From positions 1 through 18,631 of the forward strand of contig JABUSD010000193.1 in the NCBI GenBank assembly GCA_021442845.1: a stretch of 18,631 nucleotides of DNA, given 5' to 3'. Of the stretch, positions 1 through 7,478 are shown one piece after another. Position 1 is the stretch's first letter. Each line of letters starts with the position of its first letter. The DNA is from Holdemanella sp. (lineage in GTDB: Bacteria > Bacillota_I > Bacilli_A > Erysipelotrichales > Erysipelotrichaceae). A program made the translations under genes and the position numbers. The notes below the pieces were generated by a model, which was not told the DNA's origin, did not search any database, and was given only the letters and a program-made list of their open reading frames with translations.

Positions 1-45
1 GTGGTTCTTATCATTATTAACTTAATGACATTGAATATATACTTT

Positions 46-73
46 TTGACATATAAATAGTATAACATATATA
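46..73 (+). promoter_or_regulatory. Candidate promoter for the 166-1081 gene pair
   Basis: A perfect -35 hexamer TTGACA lies at 46-51, followed 16 bases later by TATATA at 68-73, inside an (AT)8 run at 67-82. The -10 cannot be placed exactly because the run offers TATATA at spacings of 16 and 18. A perfect TATAAT at 99-104 is an alternative -10 but has no good -35. The 1-165 region is otherwise AT-rich and shows no gene. Confidence 0.5.
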
Positions 74-165
74 TATATATATTTAAAGTCTTTTCTTTTA
101 TAATACATTCATGTAATATTAAATTGTAATAGATAATATAGTATATTATGAGAGGAGATGAGAAT

Positions 166-720
166 ATGAAAAAAATACTATCTATTGTCTGTTCTATTTT
201 ATTAATGGTTTCTTTATTTACTCCATTGTCTATGTATGCAAATGAGGACGATTCTAAAATCTATTATGGATATCGTCCAGTAGAAACGGATAAAAAAGAA
301 CCATATTATGTTGATCAATATGGAAGAGTCAGTGATGAAAAACCTGATAGTGAAATTTATGTTTATGTATTATACGATTCAAGATGGGATAATCCTGGAA
401 AATCAGTAATTGTATCTCAATATATAAATATAAATGGAATTGTATTGCGAGGGGCTGCTGGTGGAACATATGGAAATAGCCAATATAATTGTACAATGGG
501 TGTAGGATTAACAATCTATTTTGATTCATCTACACTTAATATTACAAGTGTAGGAACTCCATCGATTATCTCATTTTATTGTCCTTGTTCCCCATCAGGA
601 AGAAGCGCTCCTTGGGCAACATCATATGCATCTCAGGGGAGAGCATATGTAAATGGATATGTTACTTATTACTATCATACAACAGAGACGTTAACAGGAA
701 CAGGAGTTTGGTATTTTTAA
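166..720 (+). CDS. Secreted protein of unknown function (184 aa)
   Basis: I do not recognise this family. The ATG at 166 is preferred over the in-frame ATG at 148 because AGGAG at 153-157 sits 8 nt before it and the protein then begins with a clean Sec signal peptide. That peptide has Lys2-Lys3, a hydrophobic core at about 4-22, and a likely signal peptidase I site after Ala25 (Met-Tyr-Ala|Asn). The mature part is about 159 residues, acidic near its start and very rich in Tyr, Ser, Thr and Gly. It has three cysteines (109, 139, 141), no membrane segment after the signal, and an aromatic C-terminus (Val-Trp-Tyr-Phe). The composition suggests a beta-rich extracellular domain, which is inference. 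The next gene starts 1 nt after its stop, so the two are probably co-transcribed. No catalytic motif or anchor (LPXTG, lipobox) is visible. Confidence 0.8.
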   Translation: MKKILSIVCSILLMVSLFTPLSMYANEDDSKIYYGYRPVETDKKEPYYVDQYGRVSDEKPDSEIYVYVLYDSRWDNPGKSVIVSQYININGIVLRGAAGGTYGNSQYNCTMGVGLTIYFDSSTLNITSVGTPSIISFYCPCSPSGRSAPWATSYASQGRAYVNGYVTYYYHTTETLTGTGVWYF

Positions 721-721
721 T

Positions 722-1081
722 ATGAAAAAAGAATATAAATGTGTACAATTTGATTTTGATGCGAATACAATGGAAATATTGAATGGAACAGTAGGAATTT
801 ATAATTTAGACGATATCGATAAATGCTCGGTAATGAATGAAGAAGCAAAGTTTAAAGGAAAGTCAAAACCATTTTCCCATCAGGTATTGGGTGGTACAAC
901 TTTTTTTACAACTTTAGGGGAACCAAGAATCTATGTCGGATTAAAAATCACTTTAAAGAATGGGGATATTCTTGCAATCTATACATCCGAAAATCCAACT
1001 GGTATCAATACCGATCAATATCATAAAGATCGCGCACTTGCGCAGAAAATAGAAACAATCATTAAAGAAAAGGTAGCGTAA
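722..1081 (+). CDS. Small cytoplasmic protein of unknown function (119 aa)
   Basis: I do not recognise a named family. The protein has no signal peptide or membrane segment. It reads as alternating strands up to about residue 90: a Phe-Asp-Phe-Asp start, an Asn-Gly-Thr-Val-Gly-Ile-Tyr turn near 21-27, a Gly-Gly-Thr-Thr-Phe-Phe stretch near 59-64, and strands around 71-78 and 82-88. A basic helix follows at about 100-117. A beta-sandwich closed by one C-terminal helix would fit a pleckstrin-homology-like or similar small fold, but this is only inference. The ATG lies 1 nt after the stop of the secreted-protein gene. The nearest SD-like run (AGGAG at 702-706) is 15 nt upstream, rather far, so translational coupling to the upstream gene is plausible. 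A terminator follows at 1110-1139. Confidence 0.75.
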   Translation: MKKEYKCVQFDFDANTMEILNGTVGIYNLDDIDKCSVMNEEAKFKGKSKPFSHQVLGGTTFFTTLGEPRIYVGLKITLKNGDILAIYTSENPTGINTDQYHKDRALAQKIETIIKEKVA

Positions 1082-1109
1082 CTACCGATGTCATTAAGTT
1101 AAGCACAAT

Positions 1110-1139
1110 AGGAGCACAATAATGTGCCCCTCTTTTTTT
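1110..1139 (+). terminator. Rho-independent terminator after the 166-1081 gene pair
   Basis: A 9-bp stem pairs 1110-1118 (AGGAGCACA) with 1123-1131 with one A-C mismatch and a 4-nt loop. It is followed, after one C, by seven Ts at 1133-1139. The fit to a terminator is good. Confidence 0.75.
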
Positions 1140-1221
1140 GTGGAATTTAGGAAAAAGAATCATAGAAATGTTTTCTTTAAATGATGATGTAGATTCATTT
1201 CCTATCCCCATATGACCATAT

Positions 1222-1262
1222 AAAAAGCCTTCCGCTTTGTACACGCCGAAAGGCTAATTTTT
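1222..1262 (-). terminator. Terminator of the cvpA-to-yfcE operon (possibly bidirectional)
   Basis: Arms at 1226-1234 and 1247-1255 form a 9-bp stem with one G-T wobble. Read on the minus strand, the stem ends in a five-T run at 1226-1222, ideal for ending the operon that runs down to 1304. On the plus strand the same hairpin is followed by AATTTTT, so it could also stop read-through from the left. The 1082-1303 gap otherwise holds only the plus-strand terminator at 1110-1139. Confidence 0.75.
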
Positions 1263-1303
1263 ATGGCATAATACCTTCAGAATCTGGTTTCCAGCTCGTT
1301 CAT

Positions 1304-1771
1304 TTACCATTCTGGTTCATAGACTATTTCTGCTTTTCGTGATAATCCATCGAGTGTCAATATCGCATAGCTTGGTGGTTTGCCATTTCTTGAATGCCAT
1401 GTTGATCCTGGATTGATAAAGAGAATGCCATTCTTCTCATAGATATCACTACAGTGTGTATGTCCATATAGGACAATATCACATCCCCTTTTTAAAGCTT
1501 CTCTTAATAAAGCTTCCTTCCTTGCATAATAAGGGCATTTATGCGAATGGGTGACATAGATTCGATGATCACCTGCCAGCATGATTCTTTCCTTAAGAAA
1601 ACCCCCAAAGTAGTCATTGTTCCCTCTGACAAAATACCAGTTTGGATATTCAATTGGATCATCCTCCAAATCGCCACAATGGATGAATAAGGCTGCATCG
1701 CTATGCTTCTTTTCAATCCTTGTTAAGATCTCATTATTGGAGTGTGTATCGCTTACTACGATAATCTTCAT
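1304..1771 (-). CDS. YfcE/YsnB-type metallophosphoesterase (155 aa)
   Basis: This is a small calcineurin-like metallophosphoesterase of the YfcE/MJ0936 group, cytoplasmic two-metal phosphodiesterases whose natural substrates are mostly unknown. The full metal-binding set is visible: Asp8-x-His10, Asp34 in Cys-Gly-Asp-Leu-Glu, Gly-Asn51-Asn-Asp, Thr-His75-Ser-His, Gly-His104-Thr-His106, and then Asn-Pro-Gly-Ser. The length is normal for the group (150-170 aa). The ATG is preceded by AAGGA on the minus strand and lies only 14 nt after the stop of the M15B-like gene. It is therefore the last gene of the cvpA-mutS2-uvrC operon, directly before the terminator at 1222-1262. B. subtilis YsnB is the closest named relative I would propose, but I cannot confirm orthology. 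Confidence 0.88.
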   Translation of the reverse strand: MKIIVVSDTHSNNEILTRIEKKHSDAALFIHCGDLEDDPIEYPNWYFVRGNNDYFGGFLKERIMLAGDHRIYVTHSHKCPYYARKEALLREALKRGCDIVLYGHTHCSDIYEKNGILFINPGSTWHSRNGKPPSYAILTLDGLSRKAEIVYEPEW

Positions 1772-1785
1772 CGTAATCCTTCTTT

Positions 1786-2799
1786 CTATAGATTCATCTC
1801 TTCTAATGCCTTGTTCTTCTTTACCATTTTCTTTGCGTTATCCTTACCCACATAACGAAGGATATATGGATTGTATTCATGGTTTGTGACATCTTCCTTG
1901 CCTTCTGGATAACGAATGACAAAGCCATAACGATATGCATTTTCTTCTAGCCAGGAAATCTTTTCTAATTCTAAATCATCCAATGTTGCTGGTTCTTCGA
2001 CTTCACTTTGTTTATCTTTCCATACCTGAATATAATGCGAACATCCGCTGATTGTAATAGTATAGCCTAATTGCTGTTCATTCATACCTGCATTCAAATA
2101 GAATTTATTTACATTTTCCTGTAAGGATTCTACATAGGATAAATATAAATTCATACTATCTTCATACGATAAATAGCCAGATTCAAAAGACAATGGTGTT
2201 TCCATCACCTTATTGTAGGCACTGATCATGTCATTCAGATCTTCTACCATAGTGGATTGTACATAGATAGTTTCTACTGATACTAAATCCGCTGGAACAT
2301 ATTTATAAACCGATGTCTTTTCATTTAGAATCACATACTGTTTCTCAGGGTTTGGTACTAGGGTTAGCTTATCATTGACAATGGATTCCGTTTCATAGAA
2401 TGAAATCAGATCATCATAGGAATAATGTTTTAACAGATCCTTTAATGTATCCCTGGTAAAATTTGATCGATATCGATTGACAAAATTTACGATAAAATCA
2501 TCTTCTGCATTCTGTGTTGTTTTACAGATGGAATAAAAAACCGTATTCTTTACATTGAATTCAGGATTTTCAATAAAACTCATGAACTGATCAGGTTTTA
2601 TTTGTCTATCAATAATATAATTTATATCTTCTTCACTCATATATTTAAGAATGATATCGCGATTCTCATCGGTTGCATATGGATATCTGGCTAATGGATC
2701 ATAGGAATTGTTAAAGCGTATGTAACAGAAGACAAATACCGTAAAACAGATGACTATCAATAATATTCTTGATAAAAGTGTTTTTCTATCTAGTTTCAA
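1786..2799 (-). CDS. Membrane-anchored M15B (VanY/LdcB-like) protein, active site lost
   Basis: Family M15B (VanY, LdcB) zinc carboxypeptidases trim D-Ala from peptidoglycan stem peptides. This 337-residue protein has an N-terminal membrane anchor at about 11-28, an extracellular helical region at about 40-140, and a C-terminal M15B-like domain from about 200. Landmarks are clear: Ser-Gly-Tyr-x-Ser at 207-211, Gln-Leu-Gly at 243-245, Trp-Leu-x-x-Asn-Ala near 283-288, Tyr-Gly-Phe-x-Ile-Arg-Tyr-Pro-x-Gly-Lys-Glu at 291-302, and Leu-Arg-Tyr-Val-Gly at 314-318. The residues that define activity are replaced. The Arg of SGYRS is Leu210, the zinc His of SEHQ is Gln242, the zinc Asp is Thr249, and in the EPWH motif Glu is Asn310 and His is Ile313. 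Function as an enzyme is therefore unlikely; a binding or scaffolding role is inference. The start is TTG, with GAGG 7 nt upstream, 32 nt after uvrC. No frameshift is seen, so it is not an obvious pseudogene. Confidence 0.8.
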   Translation of the reverse strand: MKLDRKTLLSRILLIVICFTVFVFCYIRFNNSYDPLARYPYATDENRDIILKYMSEEDINYIIDRQIKPDQFMSFIENPEFNVKNTVFYSICKTTQNAEDDFIVNFVNRYRSNFTRDTLKDLLKHYSYDDLISFYETESIVNDKLTLVPNPEKQYVILNEKTSVYKYVPADLVSVETIYVQSTMVEDLNDMISAYNKVMETPLSFESGYLSYEDSMNLYLSYVESLQENVNKFYLNAGMNEQQLGYTITISGCSHYIQVWKDKQSEVEEPATLDDLELEKISWLEENAYRYGFVIRYPEGKEDVTNHEYNPYILRYVGKDNAKKMVKKNKALEEMNL

Positions 2800-2831
2800 T
2801 TTAGCTACCTCATTGTTTATTATATCACAGA

Positions 2832-4589
2832 TTATTCATCACTATGTAAGCGTGCATATAATATCTTGGCAACATTTTCGGGAATCACTTCACTGAGTTC
2901 CGCTATGCTTGCCTGTTTTATCTGCTTCATCGATTTAAATTGTTTCAAAAGTGCTTTCTTGCGCTTTTCACCAATTCCTTCTACCGTATCCAGTATGGAT
3001 TTTGTCATGCCTTTTGAGCGAAGCTTCCTATGATAGCTGATTGCATAGCGGTGAACTTCATCCTGCATACGTGTCAACAGGAAGAATAATGGATCCTCCT
3101 TATCCAATGGTATCTCCATTAGATTTTCATCAATAAGACCACGCGTACTATGCTTATCATCTTTGACAAGACCGGCGATGCGTAAATCCAGTTCTAACAG
3201 GTCCCGGATTTCCTTGGCTGCCTGAATCTGTAATATCCCTCCATCAACTAACAGCAGATCGGGCATGACACTTCCCTCTTTCAACAATCTGAAATAGCGG
3301 CGATAGATGACTTCTTTCATACTGTCTAGATCAGATATATACTCCCCTAATTGATAATGTCTATATTTTGATTTATTGGGTTTGCCATCTTCAAAGACAA
3401 CAAGTCCCGATACATTATAACTTCCTGATATATGGGAATTGTCAAAGATTTCAATTGTATGGATAGGGGCATGAAAGATTTCATTTAAATGCTGATTGGC
3501 GATTTCTAATTCATTCTCTTTGCGAAAGGCAAGAGAGAATTTCTGCTCATGGGTTTCTCTGGCATTATTAATCACTAGATCAACCAGCGCTTTCTTCTGT
3601 CCCTTTATCGGTATTCTTACCTTACAGCCTAAAGCTTCTTCCAATATATCGACTGGTGTATCCTGAGGGACTAATATCTCTTTAGGCACCACATTGTTTT
3701 CATAATACTGCATGATAAAGCTGATAAAGGCATCCATTGTATCTTCATAGATGGAATGGATGGCAAATGTTCTTTCCAGTATCTTTCCCTGTCGGATAAA
3801 GAATCCCTGGAACGATACATATCCTTTATCTTCATAATAACCAAAGACATCTCTTGATTGCTGGTCTTTAAAATCAATGGTCTGTTTTTCAATCACATGC
3901 TCGATAGCTTGAATACTATCTAAAATCTCTTTTGCCCTTTCAAATTGTAAGTTTTCACTGGCTATCTCCATCTGTTTGCGAAGTGAAGATACAATTTCAT
4001 CTGTATCTCCCTGTAAAAACTTCTTGATATCATTTCGATTCTTCTTGTTGATTTCAGGATCTACTTTTTGAATGCAGGGGGCATTGCACTGATGCATATG
4101 ATAGTACAGGCATGGCTTATTTGGAATATGTACACATTTACGGACAGTAAATATCGTATTGATCAATCGTACCATTTCATTGGCTGCCTGTGAGCTTGGA
4201 TAAGGTCCAAAATAGGTATCCTTTTTATTCTTAACCTGTCTTGTTGTATAGACACGAAAGTTTTCTTCATGGCTCATCACAATATATGGATAGGATTTAT
4301 CATCCATAAACATGATATTGAAAGGAGGTGTATACTTCTTAATTAAATTGATTTCTAATAATAATGCTTCTTTTTCTGATGCTGTCACAATGAATTCAAA
4401 ATCACGAATCCTCTCTACAAGACGTGTTGTTTTGTAGTTGTGTACACCATGAAAATAGCTGCGCACCCTGTTTTTTAATATTTTCGCTTTTCCTACATAT
4501 AATATATTCCCATCTTCATCCTTCATAATATAACAGCCGGGTTTATCTGGCAGTAAAGCTAATTTGTCCTGTAGATGTTGTGTAATCAT
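2832..4589 (-). CDS. uvrC: UvrABC excinuclease subunit C
   Basis: UvrC makes both incisions around DNA lesions in nucleotide excision repair after loading by UvrA/UvrB. The 585-residue length is normal. The N-terminal GIY-YIG nuclease (about 14-92) shows Gly18-Cys-Tyr20 and Tyr31-Val-Gly33. Four cysteines at 152, 160, 168 and 172 match the spacing of the iron-sulfur cluster cysteines known in E. coli UvrC. A UVR domain for UvrB contact lies at about 196-231. The RNase-H-like nuclease follows, with Asp383 in Phe-Asp-Asn-Ser-His, Asp449 in Val-Asp-Gly-Gly, and His513/His520 near the expected catalytic His. The C-terminus is a double helix-hairpin-helix (about 533-580). The ATG has AGGAG 6 nt upstream and begins 12 nt after mutS2, so the genes share an operon. 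Confidence 0.97.
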   Translation of the reverse strand: MITQHLQDKLALLPDKPGCYIMKDEDGNILYVGKAKILKNRVRSYFHGVHNYKTTRLVERIRDFEFIVTASEKEALLLEINLIKKYTPPFNIMFMDDKSYPYIVMSHEENFRVYTTRQVKNKKDTYFGPYPSSQAANEMVRLINTIFTVRKCVHIPNKPCLYYHMHQCNAPCIQKVDPEINKKNRNDIKKFLQGDTDEIVSSLRKQMEIASENLQFERAKEILDSIQAIEHVIEKQTIDFKDQQSRDVFGYYEDKGYVSFQGFFIRQGKILERTFAIHSIYEDTMDAFISFIMQYYENNVVPKEILVPQDTPVDILEEALGCKVRIPIKGQKKALVDLVINNARETHEQKFSLAFRKENELEIANQHLNEIFHAPIHTIEIFDNSHISGSYNVSGLVVFEDGKPNKSKYRHYQLGEYISDLDSMKEVIYRRYFRLLKEGSVMPDLLLVDGGILQIQAAKEIRDLLELDLRIAGLVKDDKHSTRGLIDENLMEIPLDKEDPLFFLLTRMQDEVHRYAISYHRKLRSKGMTKSILDTVEGIGEKRKKALLKQFKSMKQIKQASIAELSEVIPENVAKILYARLHSDE

Positions 4590-4601
4590 CCTGTTCTCCT
4601 G

Positions 4602-6926
4602 TTATTTTAATAAGACAATGGTTGCCCCAAGTCCACCTTCACCTGGACTGGCAGCCATTTTTGCACTCACCATCGGGTGACGATCCAGATCTTTCCAGAT
4701 GGCAGCTCGTAAGGCTCCGGTTCCAACGCCATGAATAACACGAACCTGTTTCACCTTATGATACACTGCCTGATCCAGATAGTTATTTAACGCATCCAGT
4801 CCTTCTTCTACACGCATTCCAATCAGATTGATTTCCAATGGGAAGCGGGCAAATACACGGTCAATATGTTTTTTCTGCACGGTTTTCTGTACATTTGGTT
4901 TTGCGATTGGTTTTAAACGATTCAGTTTAATCTTCATCTTCATACCATTGGCAAGGATGGTTGCTTCCTTTTTCTTGATTTCTAAAATTTCACCATGGGT
5001 CTGAAGATCTTCAATCTGCACATAATCGCCAGCTTTTAATATATAGTTTGATTCCTTTTCTTCTTTTATGGTTTCTTTCTGCATAGAATGAATCTGGTGC
5101 AAAGCCTCCGATTGTTCATGTGGTTTAACCACATTCTTACTTTTCAATTCCTGAATGATCTCTTTGGCCTCTGCTTCCTTTTCTTCCAACATATTCTTTA
5201 ATTGTTGTTCATATTCTTCCTGCAGTTCCTTATTCTTTAATTCCCATTTTTCTTTTTCCTTTTCGGCATCCTTCTGGATTGTATGGGCTTTTTCAATCAG
5301 GGCATTGAAACGTTCCTTTTCTTTATATACCTGTGTCTGTAATACTTCTAGACGCTGTAATTCCTTTTCAATATTCTGTTCATTCTCATTTTTATATTGA
5401 ATGGCTTTTTCTAATATGTCATCATTCAGTTCATACTCTTTGGCAATGGAAAAGGCATAGGATGCACCGGATACACCTGGAATATAACGATAGGTTGGCT
5501 TTAATGTATTCGCATCAAATTCAACACTGCTGACAAGCACATTGGGATTTGTCTTACCAAATGTCTTTACCTGGTTATAGTGCGTACTTGTCACAATGGT
5601 GCATTTCTTATCAATTAGATATTCTAAAATCGCAGTCGCTAAGCTAGCCCCTTCTAAGGGATCGGTTCCATTTCCAATTTCATCCAATAACACAAAGGCA
5701 TGTTCATCACAGTTTCGACAGATTCCGGCAATGCTGGAGATATGCGATGAAAAAGTGGAAAGGTTTTCTTCAATTGACTGGTTATCTCCAATATCAAACC
5801 AGATGGATTTATAGAATGGAAGAATGGCTCTGTGACACAATACCGGAAAACCGGCATGGCTTAATGCTACAAACAATCCAATCGTCTTTAAGGTAACGGT
5901 CTTCCCTCCCATATTCGGTCCTGAAATCATCAGGCAGGCTTCATTGCTCTTTAGAATATAGGTATTGGCAACCACCTTCTTTTCATCCAGTAAGGGATGT
6001 CTTGCATATTCTAAGCGGAAAGAATGATCTCTTGTCTGTAAAGTAGGAATGCATCCATCATATCGATACGCCCATCTTGCCTTGGTCATAGCCACATCCA
6101 GGATTGTTATGGTCTCTAAATCGGATAGGATCGCAACTTCATTGGATGCGACCTTTAAAGATAATTCTTTACAGATTCGATGTTTTTCCTCCTCGATTTC
6201 CACCTGCAACAACTGAATCTGATTATTGGCTTCTACAAAGGCCTGTGGTTCTACATAGAAAGCCTGTCCAGATTGGGATTGGCCATGAATCATTCCTCCA
6301 AAGGCATTCTTATCCTGAACCCGGACTAGCACTGACAATCTTCCCTGAATTGTCGTTGTCATGTTTTCCATCAGCATATTCTTATTGCGCTTCAAAAAAT
6401 TACGCGCAATGTCATTTAAGTGCAATCTTGTTTCTGTCAATGCCTTATGCTTCTTTCGAAGTGTCTCTGTGGCATCGTCTTTAACAGACCCTGTCATATC
6501 AATCTGGGATTGAATCTGTTTGATTAACATCGATGGAATATCCATGGATGCACCTAAATCCTTTAACAGGATTGTTTCTGTCTTTTCTAAAGCGCTTTTT
6601 ACCTGTCTTACACAGATTAAAAAGGAAAGAACATCCAATAGTTCTTTAGGAGATAATGTCATCTTCTTCACTGCCTTTTTCACTGGCATAGAGACATCTG
6701 TACATCCTCCCATTGGAATATCACACTGTAAACGGACTAATTCCATTCCCTCCTGTACATATTCCAGTTCCCTCTGGATTTCTAAACGATCAAAATAAGG
6801 AATGGCGGATACAATCTTTTCCTTTGACAAAGAAAAAGATGCGAATGAAGCAATCTGTTCAAGAACACGGTCAAAATCAATCGCATGGTTTAATTCATTT
6901 CGGAATGTTTCTTCATTTCTAGACAT
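4602..6926 (-). CDS. mutS2: MutS2 ATPase (Smr-domain protein)
   Basis: MutS2 binds branched DNA or collided ribosomes depending on species; it is not the mismatch-repair MutS. From the ATG at 6926 the protein has 774 residues, close to B. subtilis MutS2. The core and clamp run to about 310. The ATPase shows Walker A Gly-Pro-Asn-Met-Gly-Gly-Lys-Thr at 336-343, Walker B with Asp415-Glu416, and the Asn-Gly-Thr-Asp-Pro signature motif. A long charged coiled coil spans about 510-625, then a KOW-like linker (about 629-675) and the Smr domain (about 698-774) with His732-Gly-x-Gly-x-Gly. The Smr Leu-Asp-Leu-Arg motif reads Ile-Asn700-Leu-Ile702, so nuclease activity is doubtful. The ATG overlaps the cvpA stop by 8 nt. 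TTG 6953 and ATG 6938 are weaker alternatives because a GGGG run lies 12 nt before the chosen ATG. Confidence 0.95.
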   Translation of the reverse strand: MSRNEETFRNELNHAIDFDRVLEQIASFASFSLSKEKIVSAIPYFDRLEIQRELEYVQEGMELVRLQCDIPMGGCTDVSMPVKKAVKKMTLSPKELLDVLSFLICVRQVKSALEKTETILLKDLGASMDIPSMLIKQIQSQIDMTGSVKDDATETLRKKHKALTETRLHLNDIARNFLKRNKNMLMENMTTTIQGRLSVLVRVQDKNAFGGMIHGQSQSGQAFYVEPQAFVEANNQIQLLQVEIEEEKHRICKELSLKVASNEVAILSDLETITILDVAMTKARWAYRYDGCIPTLQTRDHSFRLEYARHPLLDEKKVVANTYILKSNEACLMISGPNMGGKTVTLKTIGLFVALSHAGFPVLCHRAILPFYKSIWFDIGDNQSIEENLSTFSSHISSIAGICRNCDEHAFVLLDEIGNGTDPLEGASLATAILEYLIDKKCTIVTSTHYNQVKTFGKTNPNVLVSSVEFDANTLKPTYRYIPGVSGASYAFSIAKEYELNDDILEKAIQYKNENEQNIEKELQRLEVLQTQVYKEKERFNALIEKAHTIQKDAEKEKEKWELKNKELQEEYEQQLKNMLEEKEAEAKEIIQELKSKNVVKPHEQSEALHQIHSMQKETIKEEKESNYILKAGDYVQIEDLQTHGEILEIKKKEATILANGMKMKIKLNRLKPIAKPNVQKTVQKKHIDRVFARFPLEINLIGMRVEEGLDALNNYLDQAVYHKVKQVRVIHGVGTGALRAAIWKDLDRHPMVSAKMAASPGEGGLGATIVLLK

Positions 6927-7425
6927 CAATACCCACATCCCCTCTATGATCAATAATAAATTCCTTTACATAATATAAAGGCCCCTGGTTTACAAAACGA
7001 TTTCCATCTTTAATCCAAGGTGATAAACATAATAATGTGATAAGTGTATATATGACAAATACTTTAACAGCGGCCAAAAGAAGTCCTAACAATCGGGATA
7101 GAAAGGTTACTTTACTATCATCCCGCTTTCCCATTATAATACGCATGATAAGGCTCCATACAACTTTAGAACTCACAAACAGGATTAAAAACCAGAGGAT
7201 TAAATCCAGTTCAAATTCAATAATAGGAATCTGTTTATCCAGTATAGGATACTCAATGACCATCTTATTACAGAAAACATAGGCAATCCCTAAGGATAGC
7301 AATGAACCGACAATTCCTATAATAAATCGAAATCCACCCTTTCGATATCCTCTATATAAGTCAAAGATAGCCCATAGAATTAGTACAATGTCATATATAA
7401 TATAAAATTCTTTATTTAATACCAT
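6919..7425 (-). CDS. CvpA family membrane protein
   Basis: This 168-residue integral membrane protein has four hydrophobic segments at roughly 9-27, 35-52, 70-92 and 112-130. Its short basic linker (Tyr-Arg-Lys-Gly-Gly near 27-31) is typical of CvpA/colicin V production proteins. In Firmicutes this gene commonly precedes mutS2 (B. subtilis yshB-mutSB), which supports the call; the molecular role is poorly known. It heads the five-gene operon that ends at 1304. There is no Shine-Dalgarno sequence: the ATG lies only 6 nt after an extended -10 (TGG-TAAAAT), suggesting a leaderless transcript. Its 3' end overlaps mutS2 by 8 nt. Confidence 0.85.
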   Translation of the reverse strand: MVLNKEFYIIYDIVLILWAIFDLYRGYRKGGFRFIIGIVGSLLSLGIAYVFCNKMVIEYPILDKQIPIIEFELDLILWFLILFVSSKVVWSLIMRIIMGKRDDSKVTFLSRLLGLLLAAVKVFVIYTLITLLCLSPWIKDGNRFVNQGPLYYVKEFIIDHRGDVGIDV

Positions 7426-7431
7426 GATGGT

Positions 7432-7440
7432 ATTTTACCA
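7432..7440 (-). promoter_or_regulatory. Extended -10 for the cvpA operon, predicting a leaderless start
   Basis: On the minus strand TAAAAT (7437-7432) is preceded by TGG, an extended -10. The -35 region (around GTAACA) is weak and lies in the palindrome at 7449-7465. Six bases separate the -10 from the cvpA ATG, so the predicted transcript begins at or next to the start codon. Confidence 0.5.
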
Positions 7441-7462
7441 TTTTTTTCAAAAGTGTTACACT
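7434..7462 (+). promoter_or_regulatory. Candidate promoter for rnhC
   Basis: TTTACC at 7434-7439 and TACACT at 7457-7462 are 17 bp apart, and TG at 7454-7455 gives an extended -10. Each hexamer matches consensus at only 4 of 6 positions. The predicted start is just before the rnhC ribosome-binding site (AGGTGA, 7469-7474). It overlaps the divergent cvpA promoter. Confidence 0.4.
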
Positions 7463-7465
7463 TTT
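7449..7465. promoter_or_regulatory. Perfect 17-bp palindrome between divergent cvpA and rnhC (possible operator)
   Basis: AAAAGTGT and ACACTTTT are perfect 8-bp arms around one central T. With a 1-nt centre it cannot be a good RNA hairpin, so a protein-binding dyad is more likely. It covers the candidate -10 of rnhC and the -35 region of cvpA. It does not resemble the Gram-positive LexA box that I know. The binding protein is unknown. Confidence 0.45.
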
Positions 7466-7478
7466 ATTAGGTGATTCT

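Noticed and set aside
1062..1244. 60-codon minus-strand ORF over the end of the 722-1081 gene and the two terminators
   Set aside because: It contains both terminator hairpins, has no SD, and has the composition of a random ORF.
1786..2799. Calling the M15B-like gene a pseudogene
   Set aside because: There is no stop or frameshift, the SD and TTG start are good, and the C-terminal motifs are preserved. Only the active-site residues are changed.
6104..6484. 126-codon plus-strand ORF inside mutS2
   Set aside because: It is antisense to strongly conserved MutS2 sequence, has no SD, and its product has no coherent domain.
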